From Actinomycetota bacterium (lineage in GTDB: Bacteria > Actinomycetota > Actinomycetes > Mycobacteriales > Micromonosporaceae): a DNA stretch of 11,689 nucleotides. This document shows positions 1-6,895 of the stretch, in pieces. Position 1 is the first letter of the stretch, and the number at the start of each line of letters is the position of its first letter. The position numbers were made by a program, and so were the translations under genes. The stretch covers positions 1-11,689 of the forward strand of contig VAXX01000256.1 of assembly GCA_005885115.1 (NCBI GenBank), in the 5' to 3' direction. The notes below the pieces were generated by a model, which saw only the letters and a list, made by a program, of their open reading frames with translations, made no database searches and had not been told where the DNA came from.

Positions 1-99
1 ACGCTCGTCACCGGTGACCTGTTCGTCGACGACTTCACCGACGCCGCCGGTACCGGCGACGAACTCACCGCCGTCCCCTACTCCTACGTCATCGGCTGA
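1..99 (+). CDS. C-terminal end of an unidentified protein (5' end outside window)
   Basis: An open frame enters from the left edge and ends at TGA 97-99, giving 32 residues that finish in PYSYVIG. Nearly every third codon position is C or G, which supports real coding rather than a chance frame. The tail is acidic (several Asp/Glu) with no recognisable domain, so no function is proposed. It converges on helR, whose stop codon lies 29 bases further on; I see no convincing terminator hairpin in the gap. Confidence 0.6.
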   Translation, partial: TLVTGDLFVDDFTDAAGTGDELTAVPYSYVIG

Positions 100-128
100 C
101 CCACCACGTCACGTTGTCCCGGCCGACC

Positions 129-2276
129 TCAGGGACTGGTGAGGATGACCAGTTGCTGGGTCGCCCGGGTCATCGCGACGTACCGGTCGACCGTTCCTTC
201 GATGCCCTTGCCGAATTCCTCCGGGTCGATGAGGACGACCAGGTCGAACTCGAGCCCCTTCGACAGTTCCGGGGGCAGCGAGCGGACCCGGGAGGTCGCC
301 TGGAATGTGGGGTCGCCGATGACGCAGGCGATTCCGTCGCCGTGCGCGGCCAGCCAGGTATCGAGGATCCAGCTGCGCTCGGACACGGATCCGTGTACGA
401 CCGGGACGCCGCCGCTGCGGATGGACGTCGGTACGTTGGCGTCCGGGAGTACGGCCCGGATGACCGGCTCGGCCTCCGCCATGACCTCCTCCGGCGTCCG
501 GTAGTTGATGCTCAGGGTCGCCACGCTGATCCGGTCCAGCCCGATCCGCTCCAACCGCTCCCGCCACGACTCGGTGAACCCGTGCCGGGCCTGGGCGCGG
601 TCCCCGACGATGGTGAAGCTGCGGGACGGGCAGCGCAGCAGCAGCATCTGCCACTCCGCGTCGGTCAGTTCCTGGGCCTCGTCCACGACGATGTGCCCGA
701 ACGGGCCGGCGAGCCAGTCCGGGTCGGTACCGGGCAGCCCGCTCTCGTCGACCAGGGCGTCGCGCATGTCCTGCCCGCGCAGCATGATCAGTACGCCTTC
801 GCCGTCGTCATAGGTCTGGGCCTCGAGCAGGTCGTTGACGACGGTGGCCATCCGCTCGCGTTCGGCGGCGACAACGGCGTCGTTCCGGCGCTGGCGTCGG
901 GACGCCTCCGGGTCGCCGAGCCGTTGCCGTGCCGCGTCCAGCAGCGGCAGGTCGGACACCGTCCACGCCTGGGCATCCTTGCGCTGGAGTTTCCGGACCT
1001 CGTCGGTACTGAGCCAGGGAGCGCACCTGCGCAGGTACGCGGGTACCGTCCACAGATCGCCGACGAGGTCGGCCGGGTCGAGCAGCGGCCACGCGCGGTT
1101 GAAGGCCGTACGCAGGTCCTTGTTACGCAGCAGCGACCGGCGCAGCAGGTCCGGCGACTCGTCGCCGTCGTACCTGTCCACCAGGATCGTGAGCACCTCC
1201 TGCCAGATCCGGTCGCGCGCCTCGTTGTGCGGGATACCGGGCTCCGCCGCCTCGAACGCCTCGGCCCAGTCCTCGGCGCTCAGCCGGATGTCGTACTCGT
1301 GGATGGTGACCGTCATCCCGGTGGCGGGCGGCTCCTCGTAGAACCGGACGGCCGCCTCGACCGCCGTCACGATCTGGGCGGACGACTTGAGCCGGGCCAC
1401 CTCCGGGTCCGCCTCGACCGCCGCCGCGGCTCCCTCGGCGACCAGGTCCCGCAGGGTACAGGTCTGTACGCCCTCCTCGCCGAGGCTGGGCAGGACGTCG
1501 GAGACGTAGGCCAGGTACGGCTCGTGCGGACCGACGAACAGCACGTCGCCCCGGCGGTGCCCGAGGCGCGGGTCGGAGTAGAGGAGGTAGGCGGTGCGGT
1601 GCAGCGCGACGACCGTCTTGCCGGTACCGGGACCACCGTCGACGACCAGCGCGCCGCTGGATCCCGCCCGGATGATGGCGTCCTGATCGGCCTGGATGGT
1701 GCTGAGCACGTCCCGCATCCGGGCCGACCGGCTGCCGCCCAGGCTGGCGATGAAGGCGGACTGGTCGTCCAGGGCGGCGGCGTGCCCGGTGAACCCGTCC
1801 GGGGTGAAGACCTCGTCCCAGTAGTCGCTGATCCGGCCGCGGGTCCAGCGGTACCGGCGGCGGCTCGTGAGGCCCATCGGGTTGGCGTGGGTGGCCCCGA
1901 AGAACGGCTCCGCCGCGGGCGACCGCCAGTCGACCAGCAGCCGGCGGCCCGCGCTGTCGGTGAGGCCGAGCCGTCCGATGTACACGGGCTCGGGGTCGTC
2001 GGCGCCGACCATGTGCCCGAGGCACAGGTCCAGGCCGAAGCGGCGCAGGGTACGCAGCCGGGCGCTGAGCCGGCGGACCTCCTGGTCCCGGTCCAGGGCC
2101 CGCCGGCCGATGCCGCCGGGCGCTTTCAGCGCGGCGTCGAGGCGCTCGGACAGGTCGGCGATTGACCGTTCAAGGCTCTCGGCGATGGCCGCGAAGTGCC
2201 GCTCGTCGCCGGTGATCAGCCTCGGGTCGGCCTTGGGGGAGAGGTGGTCGGGAAGATCAAACGCGCTGGTAGCCAT
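129..2276 (-). CDS. helR: RNA polymerase recycling motor ATPase HelR (HelD/UvrD-like, rifamycin tolerance)
   Basis: A 715-residue superfamily 1 helicase-like ATPase. Seen: an N-terminal charged helical region (about 20-80) expected to reach into RNA polymerase; a Walker A motif GGPGTGKT at about 214-221; a large insertion between the two halves of the motor domain (about 300-510); a Walker B box VDEAQE at about 531-536; NYRTPEE at about 591-597; KGLEFD at about 673-678; and the motif VI-like VAMTRATQQL near the C-terminus (about 700-709). The order and length fit the HelR branch of the HelD family. Family knowledge: HelR binds RNA polymerase, removes stalled polymerase from DNA, can displace bound rifamycin, and gives rifamycin resistance in Streptomyces. 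ATG at 2276 was chosen because it follows closely on the RAE promoter element and leaves a normal N-terminus. No good ribosome binding site precedes it, consistent with a near-leaderless mRNA. The gene looks complete and stands alone. Confidence 0.93.
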   Translation of the reverse strand: MATSAFDLPDHLSPKADPRLITGDERHFAAIAESLERSIADLSERLDAALKAPGGIGRRALDRDQEVRRLSARLRTLRRFGLDLCLGHMVGADDPEPVYIGRLGLTDSAGRRLLVDWRSPAAEPFFGATHANPMGLTSRRRYRWTRGRISDYWDEVFTPDGFTGHAAALDDQSAFIASLGGSRSARMRDVLSTIQADQDAIIRAGSSGALVVDGGPGTGKTVVALHRTAYLLYSDPRLGHRRGDVLFVGPHEPYLAYVSDVLPSLGEEGVQTCTLRDLVAEGAAAAVEADPEVARLKSSAQIVTAVEAAVRFYEEPPATGMTVTIHEYDIRLSAEDWAEAFEAAEPGIPHNEARDRIWQEVLTILVDRYDGDESPDLLRRSLLRNKDLRTAFNRAWPLLDPADLVGDLWTVPAYLRRCAPWLSTDEVRKLQRKDAQAWTVSDLPLLDAARQRLGDPEASRRQRRNDAVVAAERERMATVVNDLLEAQTYDDGEGVLIMLRGQDMRDALVDESGLPGTDPDWLAGPFGHIVVDEAQELTDAEWQMLLLRCPSRSFTIVGDRAQARHGFTESWRERLERIGLDRISVATLSINYRTPEEVMAEAEPVIRAVLPDANVPTSIRSGGVPVVHGSVSERSWILDTWLAAHGDGIACVIGDPTFQATSRVRSLPPELSKGLEFDLVVLIDPEEFGKGIEGTVDRYVAMTRATQQLVILTSP

Positions 2277-2285
2277 CGGTCAGCG

Positions 2286-2316
2286 ATTCTGCGGTACGAC
2301 CCGGGTCTTGCCGCAA
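2286..2316 (-). promoter_or_regulatory. Candidate helR core promoter overlapping the RAE
   Basis: On the minus strand CAGAAT (2291-2286) resembles a -10 box, and TTGCGG inside the RAE (2316-2311) resembles a -35 box, with a long 19-base spacer. Transcription would begin about 2-4 bases before the ATG at 2276, which explains the lack of a ribosome binding site. This is inference from short matches only; another AT-rich patch (CATATC, upstream of the RAE) could serve instead. Confidence 0.35.
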
Positions 2317-2321
2317 GCCCC
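2303..2321 (-). promoter_or_regulatory. Rifamycin-associated element (RAE) upstream of helR
   Basis: Read on the helR strand the site is GGGGCTTGCGGCAAGACCC, a 19-base interrupted palindrome: GGG and CCC outer arms, CTTGC and GCAAG inner arms around a central G, with 8 of 9 pairs matching. As I recall it, this agrees with the RAE consensus from actinomycetes except for perhaps one base. RAEs sit in promoters of rifamycin-inactivating enzymes and helicase-like tolerance genes and are needed for induction by rifamycins. It lies 26 bases before the helR start, the expected place for control of that gene. Confidence 0.88.
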
Positions 2322-2344
2322 CCGGTGCGCGATATGTTGAAGGT

Positions 2345-2370
2345 GGCAGGGAGTGGAGGCACTCCCTGCC
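2345..2370 (-). terminator. Strong hairpin after the gtrA-like gene, before the helR promoter
   Basis: An 11-base perfect stem (GGCAGGGAGTG / CACTCCCTGCC) with a 4-base loop lies 12 bases past the stop codon of the GtrA-like gene. On the plus strand it is followed by TTTCT, but no plus-strand gene precedes it. On the minus strand it would end gtrA-like transcription without a clear U tract, which is common in actinomycetes. It probably keeps read-through out of the RAE/helR promoter about 25 bases further on. Confidence 0.72.
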
Positions 2371-2382
2371 TTTCTCGTTGAG

Positions 2383-2844
2383 TCAGCCCGGAGTGCCGGC
2401 GGTCAGGGCGGGCGGCACCGGCTGGCCGTCGGTGTCCGGGTAGGTCGGGGTCGGCGGGCGGACGTGGAACGCCCACAGCCGCAGGACCTGATAGTTGATC
2501 AAAGGTTGGGCGCACAGCAGGGCCGCCTGGGCGGCGAGTACGGGCACGTGGGCGACCTGGACCAGCACCGGCAGGCCGGCCAGCATGAACGCCAGCCCGC
2601 CGAGCGAGGTCAGGTAGAACCGGAAAAGTCCGCGGAGCACCGGGACGGATGCGCGGAACACTCGTTGCCGATACAGGGGGTAGGTCAGCAACGCCGTGGT
2701 GATGTTGGCCGCGAGCGCCAGGGCCAGGTACGGCACGCCCCCGGCCGTGAGGAGCCAACCGATCCAGAAGACGCCGTAGTACGTACCGGAGCTGACCCCA
2801 CCGGCGAGGACGTAGCGGACGCGGCGGTCGTGCAGCAGGGCCAT
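2383..2844 (-). CDS. GtrA-like family membrane protein (probable polyprenyl-phosphate-sugar flippase)
   Basis: A 153-residue protein with four predicted membrane helices at about 10-33, 37-58, 73-98 and 101-123, and a short Pro-rich cytoplasmic tail. The typical GtrA features are present: a basic N-terminus leading to RYVLAGG, LTYPLYRQRVF after helix 2, and an INYQVLRLWAFH segment at the end of helix 4. Family members are thought to move undecaprenyl-phosphate-linked sugars across the membrane, or otherwise help a partner GtrB-type transferase; such a transferase is the adjacent gene. Here the two genes are divergent with only 17 bases between the starts, whereas such pairs are often co-directional. 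The length is normal and the gene looks intact, though a few N-terminal residues could be missing at the odd junction with its neighbour. Confidence 0.85.
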   Translation of the reverse strand: MALLHDRRVRYVLAGGVSSGTYYGVFWIGWLLTAGGVPYLALALAANITTALLTYPLYRQRVFRASVPVLRGLFRFYLTSLGGLAFMLAGLPVLVQVAHVPVLAAQAALLCAQPLINYQVLRLWAFHVRPPTPTYPDTDGQPVPPALTAGTPG

Positions 2845-2850
2845 CGGGCT

Positions 2851-2856
2851 ATTATC
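2851..2856 (-). promoter_or_regulatory. Candidate -10 box for a leaderless gtrA-like mRNA
   Basis: GATAAT on the minus strand lies 6 bases before the ATG at 2844, the spacing expected of a leaderless actinomycete transcript. No good -35 box is seen, and the upstream part would lie inside the divergent glycosyltransferase gene, whose own start region appears damaged. The box may therefore be a chance product of the junction. Confidence 0.3.
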
Positions 2857-2861
2857 CAGTT

Positions 2862-3737
2862 TTGCGAAAAAAGACGACCGTGTGCGAGCGGTACGAGATC
2901 GTCCTCGTCGTGGACGGCAGCCCGGACGGCACCTGGGACACGGCCCGCCAGCTCGCCCTGCGGGTACCGGCCGTGCGGGCGATGTGTCTGGCCCGCAACT
3001 ACGGGCAGCACAACGCCCTGCTGGCCGGGGTACGGGCGGCCCGGCACGACGTGGTCGTGACGATGGACGACGATCTGCAACACCCGCCGGAGGAGGTACC
3101 CGCGCTGCTGTCGGCCCTGACCGACGACGTCGACCTGGTGTACGGCGTGGCCCGCGAGGAGGAGCACGGGTTCGCCCGCAGCCTCGCCTCCAGACTGGTC
3201 AAGGCGGGTCTGGCCGGCCTGTTGGGAGTGCCGGACGGCCGGGCCATGAGCGCCTTCCGGGCCTTCCGCACGGACCTGCGGACCAGCTTCGACCGGGTCG
3301 CCGGTCCGCACGTGTCGGTGGACGTGTGCCTGCTGTGGGGTACCAGCCGGGTCGGCGCCGTGACCGTCCGGATGGACCGCCGCGACCAGGGCCGGTCCGG
3401 GTACACGCTGCGTACGCTGACCCGGTACGCCGTCAACGTGATCGCCGGGTACTCGACGGCGCCGTTGCGGCTGGTCACGTACCTGGGCTTCCTGGTCGGT
3501 GCCGGCGGGCTGGCGCTGTTCGTACGGGTGCTGTGGCTGTACTTCGCCGGGGTGACCACGGTGCCCGGGTTCACCACGATCGCCGGGATGCTCGCGGTCC
3601 TCGCCGCGGTGCAGATGCTCGGGCTCGGGGTGGTCGGCGCGTACGTCGGACGGTTGTACGCCAGCGGCATGGGCCGCCCGACGTACGTCATCCGGGACCG
3701 GGTCGAAGCCGGCGCCGAGGCGGTTACGCGGGGCTGA
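2862..3737 (+). CDS. GtrB/DPM1-like polyprenyl-phosphate glycosyltransferase (GT2), N-terminally truncated
   Basis: A 291-residue family 2 glycosyltransferase that should transfer a sugar from a nucleotide donor to polyprenyl phosphate at the inner membrane face. Seen: EIVLVVDGSPDGT (about 12-24), the RNYGQHNAL segment (about 45-53), the donor/metal motif MDDDLQHPPEE (about 68-78), and two C-terminal membrane helices (about 203-230 and 236-262) followed by YVGRLYASGMGRPTYVIRD, a typical GtrB/ArnC ending. Odd: the usual first strand (VSVVIPVYN-like) and helix, about 30 residues, are absent. The TTG at 2862 has no ribosome binding site, and the frame upstream encodes nothing like them before a stop at 2793. 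There is also no room for a promoter between it and the divergent GtrA-like gene. I read this as a 5' deletion or assembly gap. Its end overlaps the convergent aminotransferase gene by 14 bases. Confidence 0.85.
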   Translation: MRKKTTVCERYEIVLVVDGSPDGTWDTARQLALRVPAVRAMCLARNYGQHNALLAGVRAARHDVVVTMDDDLQHPPEEVPALLSALTDDVDLVYGVAREEEHGFARSLASRLVKAGLAGLLGVPDGRAMSAFRAFRTDLRTSFDRVAGPHVSVDVCLLWGTSRVGAVTVRMDRRDQGRSGYTLRTLTRYAVNVIAGYSTAPLRLVTYLGFLVGAGGLALFVRVLWLYFAGVTTVPGFTTIAGMLAVLAAVQMLGLGVVGAYVGRLYASGMGRPTYVIRDRVEAGAEAVTRG

Positions 3738-4917
3738 GCGCCTGCTCGGTGGCCTTTCCGGCCCCGGCCCCGGCCCGGACCCGGTACGCCTGGACCGCCG
3801 TGACGACCTGCTCCACGCCATCCTGCGTCATGCCGGCGAACAGCGGGAGCCGGATGAGCCGGTCGGCGACCCGTTCGGTGACCGGGCAGCCGTCGCGGGC
3901 GACCCGGCCGTACCGCAGGCCCGCCGGGGCCTGGTGCAGGGGTTGGTAGTGGAACGTGGCGTGGACGCCGTGCTCGCGCAGGTGCTCCAGCAGGCCCTGC
4001 CGCTCGTCCAGATCCGGCATGAGCAGGTAGTACAGGTGCGCCGGGTGCCCGCGGTCGGGCGGCACGGTGGGTTGGGCGATGCCCTGCTCGGCGGCCCAGT
4101 CGGCCAGGCGGGTGTGGTATCCGTTCCACACCTCGTGCCGGCGCCGCTGGGAGACCTCGAAGTGTTCGAGCTGCGCGGTCAGGAAGGCGGCGAGCAGGTC
4201 CGAGGGCAGGAAGCTGGATCCGAGGTCGACCCAGCGGTACTTGTCGACCATGCCGCGGAAGAACGCGCGCCGGTTCGTGCCCTTCTCCCACACCCACTCG
4301 GCCCGTTGCAGGTAGCTCGATTCGTTGAGTACCAGGGCGCCGCCCTCGCCGCACTGCACGTTCTTGGTCTCGTGGAAGCTCTGTGCGGCCAGCGCGCCGA
4401 GGGAGCCGAGGGGCCGGCCGCGGTACGTGCCGCCCAGGCCGTGGGCGTTGTCCTCCACGACGGCCAGCCCGTGCCGCGCGGCGATGTCAAGGATCGGATC
4501 CATCTCGCAGGCCACGCCGGCGTAGTGGACCACCACGATCGCCCGGGTCCGGTCGGTGATCGCGTTCTCCACCAGGCGTTCGTCGAGGTTCAGCGTGTCC
4601 GGGCGGCAGTCGACGAAGACCGGTACCGACCCGCGCAGGGCGTACGCGTTGGCGGTGGAGCAGAACGTGAACGACGGCACGATCACCTCGTCCCCGGGGC
4701 CGAGATCGAGCAGGATCCCGGTCATCTCCAGGGCGTGCGTACCGGACGTGGTCAGCAGTACGGGAGCCCCGACCAGGTCGGCCAGCAGCGCGGTGGCGCG
4801 CCTGGCGAAGGGTCCGTCCCCGGAGAGCCGGTCCGAGGCGATCGCCTCCATCAGGTAGCGCGCCTCGGCCCCGGTCAGGTTCGGCCGGTTGAACGGGATC
4901 CACGAGCTGCTCGCCAT
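3724..4917 (-). CDS. rffA: dTDP-4-amino-4,6-dideoxygalactose transaminase (WecE/RffA type)
   Basis: A 397-residue PLP enzyme of the DegT/DnrJ/EryC1/StrS family. It closely follows the E. coli WecE pattern: IPFNRP at the N-terminus, SGDGPFARR (about 32-40), PGDEVIVPSFTFCSTANA (about 74-91), VHYAGVACEMDP (about 130-141), cofactor Asp in VVEDNAHG (about D156), the Schiff-base Lys in SFHETKN (about K185), GEGGALV, EKGTNRRAFFRG and DKYRWVDLGSS. Known WecE enzymes convert dTDP-4-keto-6-deoxyglucose and glutamate to dTDP-4-amino-4,6-dideoxygalactose; the C4 configuration of the product here is not proven by sequence. The gene looks complete. ATG 4917 has no clear ribosome binding site but a TATGCT/TATATG box lies just upstream, so it may be near-leaderless. 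The nearby formyltransferase suggests the amino group is later formylated. Confidence 0.93.
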   Translation of the reverse strand: MASSSWIPFNRPNLTGAEARYLMEAIASDRLSGDGPFARRATALLADLVGAPVLLTTSGTHALEMTGILLDLGPGDEVIVPSFTFCSTANAYALRGSVPVFVDCRPDTLNLDERLVENAITDRTRAIVVVHYAGVACEMDPILDIAARHGLAVVEDNAHGLGGTYRGRPLGSLGALAAQSFHETKNVQCGEGGALVLNESSYLQRAEWVWEKGTNRRAFFRGMVDKYRWVDLGSSFLPSDLLAAFLTAQLEHFEVSQRRRHEVWNGYHTRLADWAAEQGIAQPTVPPDRGHPAHLYYLLMPDLDERQGLLEHLREHGVHATFHYQPLHQAPAGLRYGRVARDGCPVTERVADRLIRLPLFAGMTQDGVEQVVTAVQAYRVRAGAGAGKATEQALSPA

Positions 4918-4961
4918 GGAGCGGGAGCATATACGGCGGATATCCCCGTACCCGGATAGAA

Positions 4962-4977
4962 ACGCCCTAAGGGGCGT
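4962..4977. repeat. Short inverted repeat in the divergent promoter region
   Basis: ACGCCC and GGGCGT arms, 6 bases each, flank a 4-base TAAG centre. Its position midway between two divergent genes would suit an operator for a shared regulator, but 6-base arms in GC-rich DNA arise often by chance. Confidence 0.35.
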
Positions 4978-5040
4978 GTCCTACTTGCCTCGCTATATCG
5001 GTTATGTTGCGATCGTACCGCCCGGTCCGCGTGCAGCCGC

Positions 5041-5047
5041 GAAGGAG
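5041..5047 (+). promoter_or_regulatory. Ribosome binding site deciding the TTG start of the dehydrogenase
   Basis: GAAGGAG lies 5 bases before TTG 5053. It is the best Shine-Dalgarno match in the window and is the reason for choosing the rare TTG start; the resulting protein begins shortly before the Rossmann glycine motif, as expected. Confidence 0.65.
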
Positions 5048-5052
5048 ATCCA

Positions 5053-6186
5053 TTGACCACCGTGCGGACCCCGCCGTTGTTCCTGACCGATGTCGTCATC
5101 GTCGGTGGTTGTGGAAGGGTCGGGCTGCCCCTCGGCGTGGCGCTGGCCAGTCGCGGCCTCGGAGTGGTGCTGTGCGACATCAACGCCGCCGCGGTGCAGA
5201 CCGTCGACGACGGACGGCTGCCCTTCGCCGAGCCCGGCGCCGCGCAACTCCTCGTCGTGGGCACGCCGATCGACGAACATCTCAACCCCGACTTCGCGGC
5301 GGTACCGACGGCGATCGAGCGGTACGCGCAGCACCTGCGGGACGGGCAGCTGATCGTCCTGCGGTCGACGGTGTATCCGGGCGTCACCCAACTGACCGAG
5401 CGGCTGGTCCAGCGGTTGGGGGTGGCCGCCGATGTGGCCTTCTGCCCCGAACGCATCGCCGAGGGCAGGGCGATGACCGAACTTTTCGAGCTGCCCCAGA
5501 TCGTCGCGGCACGCCAGGCGCGGGCGGCGGCGCGGGCCGAGAAGCTGTTCCGGCACCTGACCGAGCGCATCGTGCAGCTCGCGCCCGAGGAGGCGGAGCT
5601 GGCCAAGCTGTTCACCAACAGCTGGCGGTACATCAAGTTCGCCGCCGCCAACCAGTTCTGGATGATGGCGAACAGTTGCGGGCTGGATTTCGAGCGCATC
5701 CGCAGTGCGGTCCGGTACGACTACCCGCGCGCCGCCGACCTGCCGGGGCCCGGCTTCGCCGCGGGTCCGTGCCTGCTCAAGGACACCATGCAGTTGGCCG
5801 CCTTCGCCAACAACAACTTCGCGCTCGGACACACGGCGATGCTCATCAACGAGGGACTGCCGCTGTACCTGGTCGCCCAGTTGGAGGCCCGGCACCGGTT
5901 GGCGGACATGACGATCGGCATCCTCGGCATGGCGTTCAAGGGTGGCAGCGACGACCCGAGGGAGAGCCTGGCGTACAAGCTGCGCAAGATCCTGACGTTG
6001 AAGGCCCGGGAGGTGCTGTGCACCGACCCGTACGTCCGGGACGAGCGGTTCCTCCCGCTGCCCGAGGTGCTGTGCCGTGCCGATCTGGTGGTGATCGCCG
6101 CTCCCCACCCCGAGTACCGCGACCTGACGGCCGAGATCCCCGTTATCGACATGTGGGGGATCGCCGGCCGGGGGGTACGTCTGTGA
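5053..6186 (+). CDS. UDP-glucose/UDP-N-acetylmannosamine dehydrogenase family protein, with apparent internal deletion
   Basis: A 377-residue nucleotide-sugar 6-dehydrogenase, expected to oxidise a UDP-sugar to the uronic acid with two NAD+. Seen: the Rossmann motif VIVGGCGRVGLPLG (about 15-28), DIN after strand 2 (about 42-44), VGTPIDEHLNPD (about 69-80), RSTVYPGVT (about 104-112), FCPERIAEG (about 130-138), the conserved Lys in NSWRYIKFAAAN (about K195), the catalytic Cys in GFAAGPCLLKD (about C240), and a C-terminal Rossmann half with GILGMAFKGGSDDPRES. Odd: about 35-40 residues usually found between LPFAEPGA and VVGTP are missing (near 5240-5258), removing a helix and strand of the NAD domain, so the product as written may not fold. 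The frame is kept. Substrate (glucose, ManNAc or other) cannot be told. It overlaps the next gene by four bases (GTGA), implying coupled translation. Confidence 0.85.
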   Translation: MTTVRTPPLFLTDVVIVGGCGRVGLPLGVALASRGLGVVLCDINAAAVQTVDDGRLPFAEPGAAQLLVVGTPIDEHLNPDFAAVPTAIERYAQHLRDGQLIVLRSTVYPGVTQLTERLVQRLGVAADVAFCPERIAEGRAMTELFELPQIVAARQARAAARAEKLFRHLTERIVQLAPEEAELAKLFTNSWRYIKFAAANQFWMMANSCGLDFERIRSAVRYDYPRAADLPGPGFAAGPCLLKDTMQLAAFANNNFALGHTAMLINEGLPLYLVAQLEARHRLADMTIGILGMAFKGGSDDPRESLAYKLRKILTLKAREVLCTDPYVRDERFLPLPEVLCRADLVVIAAPHPEYRDLTAEIPVIDMWGIAGRGVRL

Positions 6187-6860
6187 GAGATCCTGAGGTC
6201 TCGGTCGTCATCCCGGTGTACAACGAGGGTGCGGCCATCGTCGGCTGCCTGCGCCGTATCCTGCGAGAGGTCATGTCGCCCTGCGAGATCCTGGTCGTAC
6301 ACGACATGCCCGACGACACCACCGTCGCCCACGCCCGGCCGGTCGTGGCCGCCGACCCCCGGGTACGCCTGGTGCTCAACACGTACGGGCCCGGGCCGGC
6401 CAACGCCATCCGGTACGGCATCGACACGGCTCGTTCCCCGGTGTGTGTGGTCACCATGGCGGACGGCTGCGACGATCCGCAGCAGATCGACACGTTGGCC
6501 CGACTGGTCGACCGCGGCGTGGTCGTCGCCGCCGCGTCCCGGTACATGCCCGGCGGGCAACAGGTCGGCGGCCCCCGGATCAAGCGCCTGCTGTCCCGCC
6601 TGGCCGGGCGGTCGCGTACCGGGTTCGAGATCGGGCTGGAACTGACCGCGAAGGCGGCCCGGCTCGGCCTGCCGGTCGCCGAGATCCCGACCATCTGGCT
6701 GGACCGGCGGCTGGGCCAGTCGCGCTTCGACCTCTGGCGGTTCCTGCCCGGGTACCTGAAGTGGTACTTCGCGGCCTTCGGTCGGCGGCCGAACGTGGTG
6801 GACCCGTCCCGGGCCGAGGGTGCCGAGGTTCCCGCCGACGCGTACGTGCCGGCCCCGTAG
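6183..6860 (+). CDS. Glycosyltransferase family 2 protein, with apparent internal deletion
   Basis: A 225-residue cytoplasmic GT-A transferase. Seen: VSVVIPVYNEG at the N-terminus (about 6-16), CEILVVHDMPDDTT (about 34-47), GPANAIRYGI (about 71-80), the donor-site motif VTMADGCDDP (about 90-99), ASRYMPGGQQVGGP (about 118-131), GFEIGLELTAKA (about 147-158) and IPTIWLDRR (about 168-176). Family members I know of this kind carry about 35-40 further residues between LLSRLAG and GFEIGLEL, including a NSFK-type segment; these are missing here (junction near 6603-6618) with the frame kept. GTG 6183 overlaps the stop of the dehydrogenase by four bases and gives the normal N-terminus. A much longer frame running in from 5004 is only a shadow of the dehydrogenase. 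It probably extends the glycan chain; the sugar is unknown. Confidence 0.85.
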   Translation: MRDPEVSVVIPVYNEGAAIVGCLRRILREVMSPCEILVVHDMPDDTTVAHARPVVAADPRVRLVLNTYGPGPANAIRYGIDTARSPVCVVTMADGCDDPQQIDTLARLVDRGVVVAAASRYMPGGQQVGGPRIKRLLSRLAGRSRTGFEIGLELTAKAARLGLPVAEIPTIWLDRRLGQSRFDLWRFLPGYLKWYFAAFGRRPNVVDPSRAEGAEVPADAYVPAP

Positions 6861-6895
6861 CTGTCGCAGTTCACGATTCCCCAGGGAGACCAGGC

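Larger units (their letters stand above)
4918..5052 (+). promoter_or_regulatory. Divergent promoter region between aminotransferase and dehydrogenase
   Basis: This 135-base gap serves two divergent genes and is richer in A/T than its surroundings. On the minus strand TATGCT (4931-4926) is a plausible -10 box for the aminotransferase, 8 bases before its ATG. On the plus strand TATATC (4994-4999) and TATGTT (5003-5008) are candidate -10 boxes, with TTGCCT (4985-4990) nearby but at poor spacing. The exact promoters cannot be fixed by eye. No riboswitch-like or long repeated structure is seen apart from the short inverted repeat listed separately. Confidence 0.45.

Noticed and set aside
127..144. 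Five-base-arm inverted repeat near the helR stop as a terminator
   Set aside because: The stem is too short and partly inside the coding end; not convincing as a terminator.
114..2165. Very long plus-strand open frame opposite helR
   Set aside because: It is the antisense shadow of helR: Arg/Pro/Gly/Asp-rich with no domain, while the minus-strand frame has all helicase motifs.
2685..4354. Minus-strand open frames opposite the GtrB-like transferase and in a second frame of the aminotransferase
   Set aside because: Composition is Arg/Pro/His-rich without motifs; the real genes there have recognisable family signatures.
4962..4990. Sequence resembling the end of an insertion sequence (GGGGCGTGTCC)
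   Set aside because: Only a vague resemblance from memory; there is no matching opposite end, target duplication or transposase in the window.
5004..6182. Long in-frame upstream extension of the GT2 gene
   Set aside because: This part is low-complexity Arg/Gly/Ala translation of the dehydrogenase gene in another frame. The GTG at 6183 with the four-base overlap gives the normal GT2 start.
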